Shown piece by piece: positions 8,833 through 18,340 of a stretch of DNA of 64,000 nucleotides; positions within the stretch are counted from its first letter, which is position 1, and each line of letters opens with the position of its first letter. The position numbers and the translations under genes are program-made. The notes beneath the pieces were generated by a model. It did not search any database. It was given only the letters and a program-made list of their open reading frames with translations, and was not told the origin of the DNA. The stretch comes from an uncultured Flavobacterium sp. (GTDB lineage Bacteria > Bacteroidota > Bacteroidia > Flavobacteriales > Flavobacteriaceae), in the NCBI RefSeq assembly GCF_946478785.1, contig NZ_CAMLDD010000011.1, forward strand, positions 62,001 to 126,000, written 5' to 3'.

Positions 8833-9852
8833 ATGATAGACAAGATAAAACAGCATATAGAGGAAGCCAAAGCCTTTAATGATAAAAATAAAGAATCTTT
8901 AGAGCAATTCCGTATTAAATATTTAGGAAGTAAAGGGTTGCTAAAAGAACTTTTTACAGAGTTCAAAAATATTCCAAACGATCAGAAAAAAGACTTCGGA
9001 CAAGTAATAAATACCTTAAAAGCCGTCGCTGAAGAAAAAGTAAGAGTTATTCAGGAGGAGCTGGAAAGCAAACAGGAAGTAAAAGGCATTTTTGGAGATT
9101 TAACAAGATCATCAGAACCGGTAATTATTGGTTCCCGTCATCCTATTTCGATTGTTAAAAATCAAATTATAGATATTTTTGCCAATATTGGATTCAACGT
9201 TTCCGAAGGTCCGGAAATCGAAGACGATTGGCATAATTTTACGGCATTGAACTTACCGGAATACCATCCGGCGCGTGACATGCAGGATACCTTTTTCATT
9301 CAGACCAATCCTGACGTGCTGTTGCGTACGCATACATCATCTGTTCAGGTGCGTTACATGGAAAATCACAAACCGCCAATCCGTACCATTTCTCCGGGAC
9401 GTGTGTTTCGTAACGAAGCAATTTCGTCACGTTCGCACTGTATTTTCCATCAGGTGGAAGGTTTGTACATTGATAAAGACGTTTCTTTTGCCGATTTAAA
9501 GCAGACTTTGCTTTATTTCACTAAAGAAATGTTCGGAAAATCAAAGATTCGTTTACGACCATCCTACTTTCCATTTACAGAACCAAGTGCCGAAATTGAT
9601 ATTTATTGGGGTTTAAAAACCGAAACCGATTACCGTATCACCAAAGGAACTGGCTGGTTAGAAATTGGAGGCTGCGGAATGGTTGATCCAAACGTGCTAA
9701 AAAACTGCGACATCAATCCGGACGAATTTAACGGTTTTGCCTTCGGAATGGGTGTAGAGCGTATTGCGATGCTTTTGTACCAAATTGGTGATATCCGTAT
9801 GTTTTACGAAAATGATGTTCGCTTTTTAGAGCAGTTTAAAGCAAATATATAA
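8833..9852 (+). CDS. pheS: Phenylalanine--tRNA ligase alpha subunit
   Basis: A 339-aa class II aminoacyl-tRNA synthetase subunit that forms an alpha2beta2 enzyme with PheT (not in the window) and charges tRNA-Phe. An N-terminal coiled coil (residues 1-85) binds tRNA. The catalytic core carries motif 1 around HPISIVKNQI and GPEIEDDWHNF, motif 2 with GRVFRNEAISSRSHC and FHQVEGL, and motif 3 as GFAFGMGVERIAML near the C-terminus. FTEPSAEIDI forms part of the Phe pocket. Length and order are standard. Confidence 0.97.
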   Translation: MIDKIKQHIEEAKAFNDKNKESLEQFRIKYLGSKGLLKELFTEFKNIPNDQKKDFGQVINTLKAVAEEKVRVIQEELESKQEVKGIFGDLTRSSEPVIIGSRHPISIVKNQIIDIFANIGFNVSEGPEIEDDWHNFTALNLPEYHPARDMQDTFFIQTNPDVLLRTHTSSVQVRYMENHKPPIRTISPGRVFRNEAISSRSHCIFHQVEGLYIDKDVSFADLKQTLLYFTKEMFGKSKIRLRPSYFPFTEPSAEIDIYWGLKTETDYRITKGTGWLEIGGCGMVDPNVLKNCDINPDEFNGFAFGMGVERIAMLLYQIGDIRMFYENDVRFLEQFKANI

Positions 9853-9929
9853 TTTTTTATAAGTCCCAAGTCCTTAGTGTTTTTTGCTAAGGACTAAGGA
9901 CTATGTACTTTGGACTATTTACTAAAACT

Positions 9930-10337
9930 ATGAAAAAAGACATAACAATCCCCGAAGTAGAAAACGTATTCCTTGCCGCTGTTCAGGAATGGAGCGACGA
10001 TTTTATGGAAAAAGTATGGTATGCTTATCTGGTAAATGACAGCGACTTTAATCTTGACAGCGTAATGGTGGTTTCAAAGGCTTTCGGTACAATTGATGGC
10101 GAAATGAAAAAAACGTCTGTTCTGCGTCATGCTTTTGTTGAGGTTCCTGCCGTTTCTGTAGTAAAAATCGAAATGGTTGAAAAAAGTCTTCTGGTTTTGA
10201 ACAATGAATTTATGGTAACTTTCTTTATCGGAAACACTTTATACGATAAGAAGTTTATTTTCAAATCGAACTTAATCAACGAAAATAATACTGAAGAAGT
10301 GCCGATTTTATTTGTTGAAGGAATTATGGTGAAATAG
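9930..10337 (+). CDS. Conserved hypothetical protein downstream of pheS, 135 aa
   Basis: I start it at MKKDITIPEVENV (9930); the frame extends nine residues further up but through a short direct and inverted repeat (AAGTCCCAAGTCC...GGACTAAGGACT). The protein is soluble, with alternating strands (VWYAYLVNDSDFNLDSVMVVSKAFG, VPAVSVVKIEMVEKSLLVLNNEFMVTFFIGNTLYDKKFIF, shown in part) suggesting a beta-rich fold. No domain name, catalytic motif or export signal is recognised. It follows pheS on the same strand and may be co-expressed with it. Confidence 0.7.
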   Translation: MKKDITIPEVENVFLAAVQEWSDDFMEKVWYAYLVNDSDFNLDSVMVVSKAFGTIDGEMKKTSVLRHAFVEVPAVSVVKIEMVEKSLLVLNNEFMVTFFIGNTLYDKKFIFKSNLINENNTEEVPILFVEGIMVK

Positions 10338-10351
10338 ATTAAAAACTGCTG

Positions 10352-10912
10352 TTAGCGGTAACGGTTGTTTTTTTCGTATTCTTTTTCTAGTTCATTCTGT
10401 TTGAACCAGAGTGGTATTCCAATAATTGAGACAAATATTGAACCCAAAAAAAGGCATATTCTTGTTCCAAAATTATCTAGTTCACTTATTTCGAATTTAT
10501 ACTGAATGTTATTATTGATTATTTCAAATGTCTTATTATTAGCTTTTTTTTCAATAATTGCATTTTTTACTATCTTATTTTTGTTTTTACTATTTATTAG
10601 ATTTAAACGATATACTGAGCCATCTATCAATTGAATAGCAAAATAAGTATTAAAACGAGTTTGTTTCGTCGGAAGTATAATCGTATCAAAAATTATTTGT
10701 GGTTTAATTTCTGCCTTAATAAATTTTTCATTTTCTATATTATCTGATTTATAAGGGTCAGAATTTTTGGCAATGATTTGCCCAATTGTTACAACTATAA
10801 TGATAGCAAAAATATAGCAGAATAATTTTTTTAAACTTATCCTGGTGTCATCTTTGTTTTTTAAAAACTTATAAAAGTTAATAGAATATTTGCTTAGCTC
10901 GATGTTATACAT
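10352..10912 (-). CDS. Hypothetical two-TM membrane protein
   Basis: An unrecognised 186-aa protein. A short Lys-rich N-terminus precedes a membrane helix at about residues 30-48 (LFCYIFAIIIVVTIGQII). A polar, Asn/Lys/Ile-rich domain of roughly 100 residues follows, predicted beta (NTYFAIQLIDGSVYRLNLI). A second membrane helix lies at about 150-168 (ICLFLGSIFVSIIGIPLWF), then a charged tail. The extracytoplasmic middle domain and a clearly higher AT content than pheS and uvrC suggest a recently acquired or fast-evolving gene. It is convergent with the preceding gene. Confidence 0.55.
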   Translation of the reverse strand: MYNIELSKYSINFYKFLKNKDDTRISLKKLFCYIFAIIIVVTIGQIIAKNSDPYKSDNIENEKFIKAEIKPQIIFDTIILPTKQTRFNTYFAIQLIDGSVYRLNLINSKNKNKIVKNAIIEKKANNKTFEIINNNIQYKFEISELDNFGTRICLFLGSIFVSIIGIPLWFKQNELEKEYEKNNRYR

Positions 10913-10952
10913 TTTCTAAAAATAGTCGTTATTTACTGGCTAATATCGGGTT

Positions 10953-11522
10953 TCAGAATCGATAAACCTTCTCAGGCGTTACACAATAATCCAGTTTTAT
11001 ATCCGATTCAAAAACATCATCAATCTGATCTACAGCTTCAAAAAACGAAAGCCCAATTTTGATGGTTTCCGGTTTGCATTCGGCTAAAAATTTATCATAA
11101 AACCCTTTTCCATAGCCAATACGATTTCCAAAAATATCAAAAGCCAAAAGAGGAACAAAAACTACCTCAATAGTTTGAGAAGGAACGGCCAGACCATTTA
11201 CAGGTTCCGGAATGTTATATTCGTTTTTCTTGATTTTGGTATTGTCGGTCAATAAAAAATGAGTCATAATTCGGGTTTCAAAATCACTTTTAGAAACCAC
11301 AATTTCTTTGTCTTTTCCTGAAAGCAGGTGTAAAATAAACTCCGTATTGACTTCTTTTTGTTCTTCGATAGGAAGAAAAACATGATAATACGTTTTATCC
11401 CAAATAGGTAATTGGATTAATTGATTAGTTATTTCTAAACTTTTCTCTTCAATATCTTCCTCAGAAAAGTCTTTCCGGAGATTTTTATAATGCAATCGCA
11501 ATTCTTTTTTAGTCGTTGGCAT
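10953..11522 (-). CDS. 5-formyltetrahydrofolate cyclo-ligase
   Basis: A 189-aa cytosolic enzyme that converts 5-formyl-THF to 5,10-methenyl-THF using ATP. I start it at MPTTKKELRLHYKNLR (11522): the upstream part of the frame is a shadow of the preceding gene. Family features are the basic N-terminal helix KKELRLHYKNLRKDF, IPEPVNGLAVP, VFVPLLAFDIFGNRIGYG and GYGKGFYDKFL, the substrate/phosphate-binding region. It overlaps the 3' end of the AstE-like gene by 14 bases, so the two are probably co-translated. Confidence 0.92.
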   Translation of the reverse strand: MPTTKKELRLHYKNLRKDFSEEDIEEKSLEITNQLIQLPIWDKTYYHVFLPIEEQKEVNTEFILHLLSGKDKEIVVSKSDFETRIMTHFLLTDNTKIKKNEYNIPEPVNGLAVPSQTIEVVFVPLLAFDIFGNRIGYGKGFYDKFLAECKPETIKIGLSFFEAVDQIDDVFESDIKLDYCVTPEKVYRF

Positions 11523-12489
11523 TGTCGTCAATATTTTTAGAAATATGGTAAATAGCGTCGCCTTCATAAACAATAGGCGAATGATTGGCATTGATGACAA
11601 AACCGTCATGCGGTGCTTTTACTTTTTGCTCAAATTTACCAAATGGGTCTGTAATAATGGCTAAAATAGTGCCTTTCGTAACAAATCGGCTGACCATATT
11701 GTAATCGTGTAATAGTCCGGATTGCTTTGCTCGTAACCAAACAGAGTTTTTAATATATATGGAAGGGAAATCGGCTTTTTCGATAATATGTTTCGGGTCC
11801 AGCATATTAAGATAATCCAGCAAACGTTTGGCTCCTTTTACGCCTTCGTTTGCTACCGGGTCATTAATATCCAATGATTTTCCACCTTCAAAAAGCAGCA
11901 TCTTGACATTGGCTTTTTCAGTAGTGTTTCTAAAAGAACCGTTGATGTTTTTGGAATACAGTGTAAACGGAGCATTAAAAACATCTGCCAGAAGTTTTAA
12001 TTCGGGATTGTTCTCTGTAATTCGAATCTGAGGAGCATTAAACCTGCTTGCGCCGCCTGCGTGAAAATCTACTGCATAATCAATAATCGGCAATATCTGA
12101 TTGGTAATATGAAAAGCAAAACGACTTGCCAGCGAACCTTTTTTGCTTCCCGGAAAAACACGGTTCAAATCACGTCCATCAGGAAATTCCCTTGATTTGT
12201 TGACAAAACCGTAAATATTGATAATCGGAATACAAATGATAGTTCCTTTTATTGGGCGATTTAGTTTTTTGCTGATAATCTGGCGTACAATTTCGACACC
12301 GTTTATTTCGTCGCCATGAATTCCGGCTGAGAATAAAACTACGGGTCCATCGATTTTAGAACGCCGAACAATAATCGGAATATTAAGTTTGGTTGTAGTG
12401 TGCAATCTGGCGATTTCTACATTTATCGTTTTGTTTTCTCCGGGCAAAATCGATTCGCCAAAAAGAACCATTGGGGCATTGTTTTTCAT
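11509..12489 (-). CDS. Succinylglutamate desuccinylase/aspartoacylase family zinc hydrolase
   Basis: A 326-aa M14-like metallohydrolase. Zinc ligands are visible as GIHGDEINGVE (His and Glu) and the later His in DFHAGG; the substrate-binding DLNRVFPG follows. The C-terminal barrel-like domain, which in many relatives closes the active site, includes LRAKQSGLLHDYNM and KAPHDGFVINAN. Relatives cleave N-acyl amino acids, but this sub-group has no assigned substrate that I know. No signal peptide. It overlaps the cyclo-ligase gene. Confidence 0.85.
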   Translation of the reverse strand: MKNNAPMVLFGESILPGENKTINVEIARLHTTTKLNIPIIVRRSKIDGPVVLFSAGIHGDEINGVEIVRQIISKKLNRPIKGTIICIPIINIYGFVNKSREFPDGRDLNRVFPGSKKGSLASRFAFHITNQILPIIDYAVDFHAGGASRFNAPQIRITENNPELKLLADVFNAPFTLYSKNINGSFRNTTEKANVKMLLFEGGKSLDINDPVANEGVKGAKRLLDYLNMLDPKHIIEKADFPSIYIKNSVWLRAKQSGLLHDYNMVSRFVTKGTILAIITDPFGKFEQKVKAPHDGFVINANHSPIVYEGDAIYHISKNIDDNAND

Positions 12490-12534
12490 GTCGAATTATA
12501 AAAGCTAAATATAGAAATTATTCTTTTGATTTCG

Positions 12535-12542
12535 TAAATTTG
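12535..12542 (+). promoter_or_regulatory. -7 box TAAATTTG upstream of uvrC
   Basis: A TAnnTTTG match about 80 bases before the chosen uvrC ATG at 12624, within the divergent gap. No clear -33 element. Confidence 0.35.
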
Positions 12543-12623
12543 AAAAGATTTCACTGTTAAGCTTTTCGATGTGAATCGGAATGATTTTTGACAACTCTTT
12601 TTACATCTTCAGAAATAAATATA

Positions 12624-14417
12624 ATGCAAATACCGTCTTTAGAACTTCAAATTCAAACCTTGCCGGACAACCCGGGAGTCTATCAGTATTATGATAAAGA
12701 CGGAAAGATTTTATATGTTGGAAAAGCAAAAAATCTAAAGAAAAGGGTTTCTTCCTATTTTAATAAAATTCACGATACTAGAAAAACAAATGTATTGGTA
12801 AGGAAAATCGTGACTATAAAACATATTGTAGTTCCTTCTGAAACTGATGCCCTTTTATTAGAAAATAACCTAATTAAAACCCTGCAGCCACGTTATAATG
12901 TGCTGCTCCGTGATGACAAGAGTTATCCTTGGATCTGCATAAAAAGAGAACCTTTCTCCAGAATATTTTTAACCCGACGAATGATTAAAGACGGATCTGA
13001 ATATTTTGGTCCTTATACCAATTTTAAAATGGTATACACAATTCTGGACCTGATTAAAGAACTTTATCCGTTAAGGACTTGTAATTACGATTTAAACGAG
13101 TCAAACATCAAATCCGGCAAATTTAAAGTATGCCTGGAATATCATATTGGAAATTGCAAAGGGCCGTGCGAAGGATTGGAACCGCTGGAAGATTACCAGA
13201 GACAGGTTGATGCAATTCGCGAAATCCTGAAAGGGAATTTCAAGGAAAGCATGAAAGATTTCAAGCGTTTAATGAACAAATACGCGCAGGATTTACGATT
13301 TGAAGAGGCACAAAAAATTAAGGAAAAAATAGAAATTTTAGAAAATTACCAATCGAGATCGACGATTGTAAATCCGAAAATCACCAATATCGATGTTTTT
13401 TCAATTGTTTCTGATGAAAGTGCGGCTTATGTGAACTTTTTACAAATTTCTCACGGCTCGATTATTCGCTCCCATACCATGGAAATCAAGAAAAAACTGG
13501 ATGAAACCGATGAAGAATTACTAGAACTTGCAATTGTAGAAATGCGCGAACGTTTTAATTTATTATCAAAAGAAGTGATTGTTCCGTTTGAAGTTGATTT
13601 GGGAGAAAAGATAAAAGTTACTGTTCCGCAGTTGGGTGATAAAAAACAGATTCTGGACTTATCTATTCGAAATGCCAAGTTCTACCGAATCGAGCAACTA
13701 AAGCAATTACAAATTGTAGATCCGGACAGGCACGTGAATCGAATTATGGCACAAATGCAAAAAGACCTGCGTTTGCCAACTGAACCACGGCATATCGAAT
13801 GTTTTGATAACTCTAATATTCAGGGAACAAATCCTGTGGCAGCCTGCGTGGTTTTTAAAGACGGAAAACCAAGCAAGAAAGATTACCGTCATTTTAATGT
13901 AAAAACGGTTATAGGTCCTGACGATTTTGCTTCGATGACAGAGATTGTGTACCGTCGTTACAAAAGATTATTAGACGAAAACGAACCGCTTCCGCAACTG
14001 ATTATTATTGACGGTGGAAAAGGACAATTGTCGGCTGCCTTAAAAAGTATCGATGAGTTAGGATTACGAGGTAAAATAGCGATCATCGGAATTGCAAAAC
14101 GGCTTGAAGAGCTTTTTTATCCCGGCGATTCGATTCCGTTATATCTCGATAAAAAATCCGAAACATTAAAGGTTATTCAGCAGCTGCGAAACGAAGCCCA
14201 CCGATTCGGAATCACTTTTCATCGTGACAAGCGTAGCAAAGCGGCTCTTAATTCGTCTGTAGAGAGTATTCCCGGTATTGGCGAAAAAACGATGCTTACG
14301 TTAATACAACATTTTAAGAGTGTTAAAAGATTGAAACTGGCTACAGAAAAAGAGATATCTGACGTTGTAGGTGTATCGAAAGCCAAAAAAATTGTCGACT
14401 TTTACAAAACCAATTAG
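12624..14417 (+). CDS. uvrC: UvrABC excinuclease subunit C
   Basis: A 597-aa nuclease that makes both incisions around UvrB-marked DNA damage. I start at MQIPSLELQIQTLPDNPG; the 12 residues available upstream are not family-like. Order: GIY-YIG 3'-nuclease domain (PGVYQYYDKDGKILYVGKAK), a Cys-bearing region (CNYD, CLEYHIGNCKGPC), the UvrB-interacting UVR helix pair (about residues 200-235), the RNase H-like 5'-nuclease (ECFDNSNIQG with catalytic Asp, then IIIDGGKGQL), and C-terminal helix-hairpin-helix motifs (SVESIPGIGEKT). All parts are present. Confidence 0.97.
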   Translation: MQIPSLELQIQTLPDNPGVYQYYDKDGKILYVGKAKNLKKRVSSYFNKIHDTRKTNVLVRKIVTIKHIVVPSETDALLLENNLIKTLQPRYNVLLRDDKSYPWICIKREPFSRIFLTRRMIKDGSEYFGPYTNFKMVYTILDLIKELYPLRTCNYDLNESNIKSGKFKVCLEYHIGNCKGPCEGLEPLEDYQRQVDAIREILKGNFKESMKDFKRLMNKYAQDLRFEEAQKIKEKIEILENYQSRSTIVNPKITNIDVFSIVSDESAAYVNFLQISHGSIIRSHTMEIKKKLDETDEELLELAIVEMRERFNLLSKEVIVPFEVDLGEKIKVTVPQLGDKKQILDLSIRNAKFYRIEQLKQLQIVDPDRHVNRIMAQMQKDLRLPTEPRHIECFDNSNIQGTNPVAACVVFKDGKPSKKDYRHFNVKTVIGPDDFASMTEIVYRRYKRLLDENEPLPQLIIIDGGKGQLSAALKSIDELGLRGKIAIIGIAKRLEELFYPGDSIPLYLDKKSETLKVIQQLRNEAHRFGITFHRDKRSKAALNSSVESIPGIGEKTMLTLIQHFKSVKRLKLATEKEISDVVGVSKAKKIVDFYKTN

Positions 14418-14486
14418 TACCTTTTTTATGCGCCTAATCCAGCTGTACATTTCAAATACTCGGTCAAAAATCTTTTTTTCCAATGC

Positions 14487-14519
14487 AAAAAAAGGAGCTT
14501 CTATGGTCGCTCTTTTTTT
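14487..14519 (+). terminator. Probable uvrC terminator
   Basis: AAAAAAAGGAGC at 14487-14498 pairs with GCTCTTTTTTT at 14509-14519, with one bulged G. The stem ends in a T run, 70 bases after uvrC. The chosen start codon of the next gene lies in the loop, which may couple the two signals. Confidence 0.5.
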
Positions 14520-16785
14520 ACAGGAAAAAATAGCTTTTTGTCTCTCGCAGTTTTCCATTCCCATCTGGGGCGTACAGACGGTTCTTTTCGTGCTTTTATT
14601 ATTTAGTCAGGAAAACTCTTTTTCACAAGAAAGTAAAAAAGACAGTATTAAAAGGCCAAAAATCGGTTTAGTTTTAAGTGGCGGAGGAGCAAAAGGTTTT
14701 GCGCACATTGGAGTTTTAAAAGTTTTAGAAGAAGCCGGAATAAAAATCGACTATATAGGCGGAACCAGCATGGGAGCCATAATTGGAGGACTTTATGCAA
14801 CTGGATATAATGCTACACAAATTGATTCTATTTTCAAACAAACCAATTTTGACGAATTAATAAATGATTATATTCCTAGAGGCTCCAAAAACTTTTACGG
14901 TAAACGAAATGACGAATTATATGCCATTGTATTGCCTTTTAGTAATTTAAGGGTTGGGATTCCGGAAGCACTTTCAAAAGGAATGTACAATTATAACTTA
15001 TTAAGCAGCCTGACCCGAAATGTGCGTCATGTACGTGATTTTAATGAACTGCCAACTCCTTTTTTATGTATTGGAACTGATATAGAAACTGGTAAGGAGG
15101 TATTGCTGAATAAAGGAAACCTGGCTCAGGCGATGGTGGCAAGTGCTGCTTTTCCTTCCTTGTTTTCACCTGTCGAAGTAGACGGAAAATTGTTGGTTGA
15201 TGGAGGGGTTGTTAATAATTATCCTATTAAGGAAGTCCGTAATTTAGGAGCTGATATTATTATAGGAGTCGATGTACAGGATGATTTGCTGACCCGGAAA
15301 AACCTGAAAAATGCTACCCGTATTTTGGTACAGATTACAAATCTTCAGTCGATTGATAAAATGAAAAGAAAAATAAAGGATACTGATATCTATATAAAAC
15401 CAGACATTCGTGATTATGGCGTTATTTCATTTGATAAAGGCGAAGAAATAATCCGAAAAGGAGAAGATGCGACATTTGAGGTTTACGAGAAAATAAAAGC
15501 CTTGGCAGATGAGCAAAATTTTTATAAGAAACCAAAATTGAAAATAGCTTCAGATACCCTTGAAATAGAGAAAATAAACAGTACTAAACTGGATAATTAT
15601 ACAAAAGAATACATTACAAGCAAGCTTCGTTTTAAATCAGGAAGCACAATTTGTTATGATGATCTTCGCAAAGGGATTAATAATATAAATGCAACCCAAA
15701 ATTTCAGTGCTATATCTTATTCTCTTGAACCAAAAGGAGATAAAGATGACCTAAATCTTTTTTTAGCCGAGAATCCAACACAAACCTATTTGAAGCTCGG
15801 GCTGCATTATGACGGGCTTTATAAAAGCGGTGTTTTGTTAAACCTCACTCACAAAAAGACATTCTTAAAAAATGATAATACTTCGCTGGATATTATCTTG
15901 GGTGATAATTTTAGATATGATTTTAATTATTATGTAGAAAACGGTTTTAATATCAGTTTTGGATTTAATTCCAGACTAAATCAATTTAACCGAAATGTAA
16001 CAGAAAGTATCAGTAGCCAGGCTACAGATAACCCTGATATTAATCTGATAAACGTTGATTTTTTGGATATAACTAATCAGGCTTATTTTCAGACCATTTT
16101 TGTGCAAAAGTTTCTTATGGGTGGTGGACTTGAATATAAGTTTTTGAAAATTAAATCACCTACAATCGGAAATATGGATCCTGTAATTGATGAAAGTAAT
16201 TATTTTAGTGTCTTCGGGTATTTAAAATATGATTCATTTGATAATAAGAGTTTTCCTAAATCAGGATGGTATCTCTCCGGAGATGTTCAGACCTATCTGG
16301 CTTCGTCTGATTATACAGGCCAGTTTAACCCTTTTTCTACCGCAAAAGCTGAGATTGGAATTGCAAGAACAGTTTTTAATAAAGCCACAATTAAATTTCA
16401 GTCTGAAGCAGGGTTGGCTTTTGGAAATGAAAGCGTACCCTTTTTTGATTACATCCTGGGAGGATATGGGTATTATAAAGTAAATAACTTTAATTACTTT
16501 TATGGGTACGATTTCCTGAGTATCTCTGGTGATAGTTACATAAAAGCCGGTATAACTTTCGACTATGAAATATTCAAAAAAAATCACGTTAATTTTTCTG
16601 CCAATTATGCGAATCTGGGTGATGATCTTTTTAGTACTGTAGATTGGATAGATATGCCTAAATATTCCGGTTATGCGGTAGGTTATGGTTTAGAAACTAT
16701 TATTGGGCCTATTGAAGTAAAATATTCCTGGTCACCGGAATTACCAAAAGGGTATACTTGGTTTAGTATCGGATTTTTGTTTTAA
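14503..16785 (+). CDS. Patatin-like phospholipase fused to an Omp85/BamA-type barrel (PlpD-like)
   Basis: About 760 aa from the ATG at 14503; an ATG at 14428 is also in frame, so the start is uncertain. A hydrophobic signal ends near SFSQ. The patatin domain follows with the oxyanion loop SGGGAKGFAHIG, nucleophile GGTSMGAI (Ser in GTSMG) and catalytic DGG (VDGGVVNNYP). A POTRA-like segment (ITSKLRFKSGSTICYDDLRKGINN, in part) leads to a C-terminal beta-barrel of the surface-antigen/Omp85 class ending in GFLF. This is the type Vd autotransporter layout: lipase passenger plus own barrel. A surface lipase role is inferred. Confidence 0.85.
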   Translation: MVALFLQEKIAFCLSQFSIPIWGVQTVLFVLLLFSQENSFSQESKKDSIKRPKIGLVLSGGGAKGFAHIGVLKVLEEAGIKIDYIGGTSMGAIIGGLYATGYNATQIDSIFKQTNFDELINDYIPRGSKNFYGKRNDELYAIVLPFSNLRVGIPEALSKGMYNYNLLSSLTRNVRHVRDFNELPTPFLCIGTDIETGKEVLLNKGNLAQAMVASAAFPSLFSPVEVDGKLLVDGGVVNNYPIKEVRNLGADIIIGVDVQDDLLTRKNLKNATRILVQITNLQSIDKMKRKIKDTDIYIKPDIRDYGVISFDKGEEIIRKGEDATFEVYEKIKALADEQNFYKKPKLKIASDTLEIEKINSTKLDNYTKEYITSKLRFKSGSTICYDDLRKGINNINATQNFSAISYSLEPKGDKDDLNLFLAENPTQTYLKLGLHYDGLYKSGVLLNLTHKKTFLKNDNTSLDIILGDNFRYDFNYYVENGFNISFGFNSRLNQFNRNVTESISSQATDNPDINLINVDFLDITNQAYFQTIFVQKFLMGGGLEYKFLKIKSPTIGNMDPVIDESNYFSVFGYLKYDSFDNKSFPKSGWYLSGDVQTYLASSDYTGQFNPFSTAKAEIGIARTVFNKATIKFQSEAGLAFGNESVPFFDYILGGYGYYKVNNFNYFYGYDFLSISGDSYIKAGITFDYEIFKKNHVNFSANYANLGDDLFSTVDWIDMPKYSGYAVGYGLETIIGPIEVKYSWSPELPKGYTWFSIGFLF

Positions 16786-16825
16786 TTTGTAATTTAACTC
16801 AATAAAAATTACGATATTTGTTGTA

Positions 16826-16891
16826 ATGAAAACAAAATGGACAGGTTTATTAGAATATCTTCAATTCCTCATCAAGAGAAATCCTGAGTGA
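16826..16891 (+). CDS. Possible 21-aa leader peptide upstream of hmgA
   Basis: A short ORF, MKTKWTGLLEYLQFLIKRNPE, preceded by GATATTTG, one base from a TAnnTTTG box. It lies alone in the 214-base gap between the patatin gene and hmgA. It could be a leader peptide, a remnant, or chance. The remaining leader contains three near copies of AATTATCTAATT before the hmgA start. Confidence 0.2.
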   Translation: MKTKWTGLLEYLQFLIKRNPE

Positions 16892-16999
16892 AACCGCCGA
16901 ATTAAGATGATTGGTCAATAGATAAATTGAGCTAATTATCTGTTCACACAATTCAAATTTTCGAATTATCTAATTTACAAATTATCTAATTGAAAAGCC

Positions 17000-18157
17000 A
17001 TGCCATTATATCACAAACTCGGAAACTTTCCACAAAAGAGACACACCCAATTCGAAAAACCTAATGGAGGTTTTTACTACGAACAATTGTTTGGTACCGA
17101 AGGTTTTCACGGACATTCATCCTTGTCTTATCATATTCACAGACCAACTCAGGTTAAAGAAATCTTAAACTCATATTCAGTTGAACCAAAAATTGCAATC
17201 GGTAAAAATATAAAATCATTACTGTTTAAAGGTTTTGAATTAAAACCTCAAAACGATTTCCTAGACAGCCGCAAAGCCATGTTAGTCAATAAAGACTGCA
17301 TTATTGGTTTAGCAGCTCCAAAAGAATCACTTCGAAATTATTTCTACAAAAATGCCGATGCAGATGAAATGCTTTTCATCCATAAGGGAAAAGGTAAATT
17401 AAGAACTATGTTAGGAAATATTCCGTTTGAATATGGAGATTATTTAATAATTCCGAGAGGCATCATTTACCAAATAGAATTCGACACCGAAGATAACCGA
17501 CTTTTTTATGTCGAATCATATTCTCCTTTTTACACTCCAAAACGTTATAAAAACCAATCCGGACAGCATTTAGAACATTCGCCATTTTGCGAACGTGATT
17601 TTATTTTACCAAACGAATTGGAAACACACGACGAAAAAGGTGATTTTTTAATTAAAATCAAAAAAGAAGGAATGATTCACGAAGTGGTTTACGCCACACA
17701 TCCTTTTGATGTTGTGGGTTGGGACGGTTACAACTTCCCATACGGATTCTCGATTCATAATTTTGAACCTATAACGGGACGTGTTCACCAACCGCCTCCG
17801 GTACATCAAACATTTGAAACGGCAACTTTTGTCGTTTGTTCTTTCTGCCCGAGACTTTACGATTATCATCCTAAAGCAATTCCGGCACCCTACAATCACA
17901 GCAATATAGATTCAGACGAAGTGCTTTATTATGTTGATGGCGATTTCATGAGCCGCAATAACATCGAGCAGGGTCATATCACCTTACATCCAAAAGGAAT
18001 TCCCCACGGTCCCGCACCTGGCGCGATGGAACGCAGTATTGGTCATAAAGAAACCCAGGAATTAGCCGTTATGGTGGATACTTTCAGGCCGCTTATGGTT
18101 ACAGAAGAAGCTATGGGACTGGATGATGGAAAGTACTATAAATCGTGGACGGAGTAG
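17000..18157 (+). CDS. hmgA: Homogentisate 1,2-dioxygenase
   Basis: A 385-aa cupin-fold Fe(II) dioxygenase that opens the homogentisate ring to maleylacetoacetate in tyrosine and phenylalanine degradation. Recognisable segments are the N-terminal YEQLFGTEGFHGHSSLSYH, the iron-site region PYNHSNIDSDEVLYYVDGDF supplying His and Glu ligands, and HPKGIPHGPAPGAMERSIG with a further His. VNKDCIIGLAAP and HQPPPVHQTFETATFVVCSF are also typical. No signal peptide. hppD, the preceding pathway step, follows on the same strand; the gap between them holds a dispersed repeat. Confidence 0.94.
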   Translation: MPLYHKLGNFPQKRHTQFEKPNGGFYYEQLFGTEGFHGHSSLSYHIHRPTQVKEILNSYSVEPKIAIGKNIKSLLFKGFELKPQNDFLDSRKAMLVNKDCIIGLAAPKESLRNYFYKNADADEMLFIHKGKGKLRTMLGNIPFEYGDYLIIPRGIIYQIEFDTEDNRLFYVESYSPFYTPKRYKNQSGQHLEHSPFCERDFILPNELETHDEKGDFLIKIKKEGMIHEVVYATHPFDVVGWDGYNFPYGFSIHNFEPITGRVHQPPPVHQTFETATFVVCSFCPRLYDYHPKAIPAPYNHSNIDSDEVLYYVDGDFMSRNNIEQGHITLHPKGIPHGPAPGAMERSIGHKETQELAVMVDTFRPLMVTEEAMGLDDGKYYKSWTE

Positions 18158-18194
18158 TCATTGCAAAGACGAAGTAATCTCATTTACAATATAA

Positions 18195-18275
18195 TTTAGA
18201 AGCTATTCCTGCTGTACACTATATCTTTTATGGCGAACCCCGCCACAAAAGGATGACGTTCCCATCAGGGCTAAA
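18195..18275. repeat. REP-like dispersed repeat (copy B) between hmgA and hppD
   Basis: CTTTTATGGCG...CGCCACAAAAG forms an imperfect hairpin (about 18228-18254), flanked by AGCTATTCCTGCTGTACACTA and ATGACGTTCCCATCAGGGCT (each shown up to its edge). The layout, a CTATAATCTTTT-type side, a variable hairpin and an AAAAGGAT-type side, resembles copy C near 31200. Non-coding. Confidence 0.45.
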
Positions 18276-18340
18276 AATCAAAATTCAAAACAACATTTCG
18301 GTTCATCAAAAACGATTAATCGATTAAACAAATAAACACA

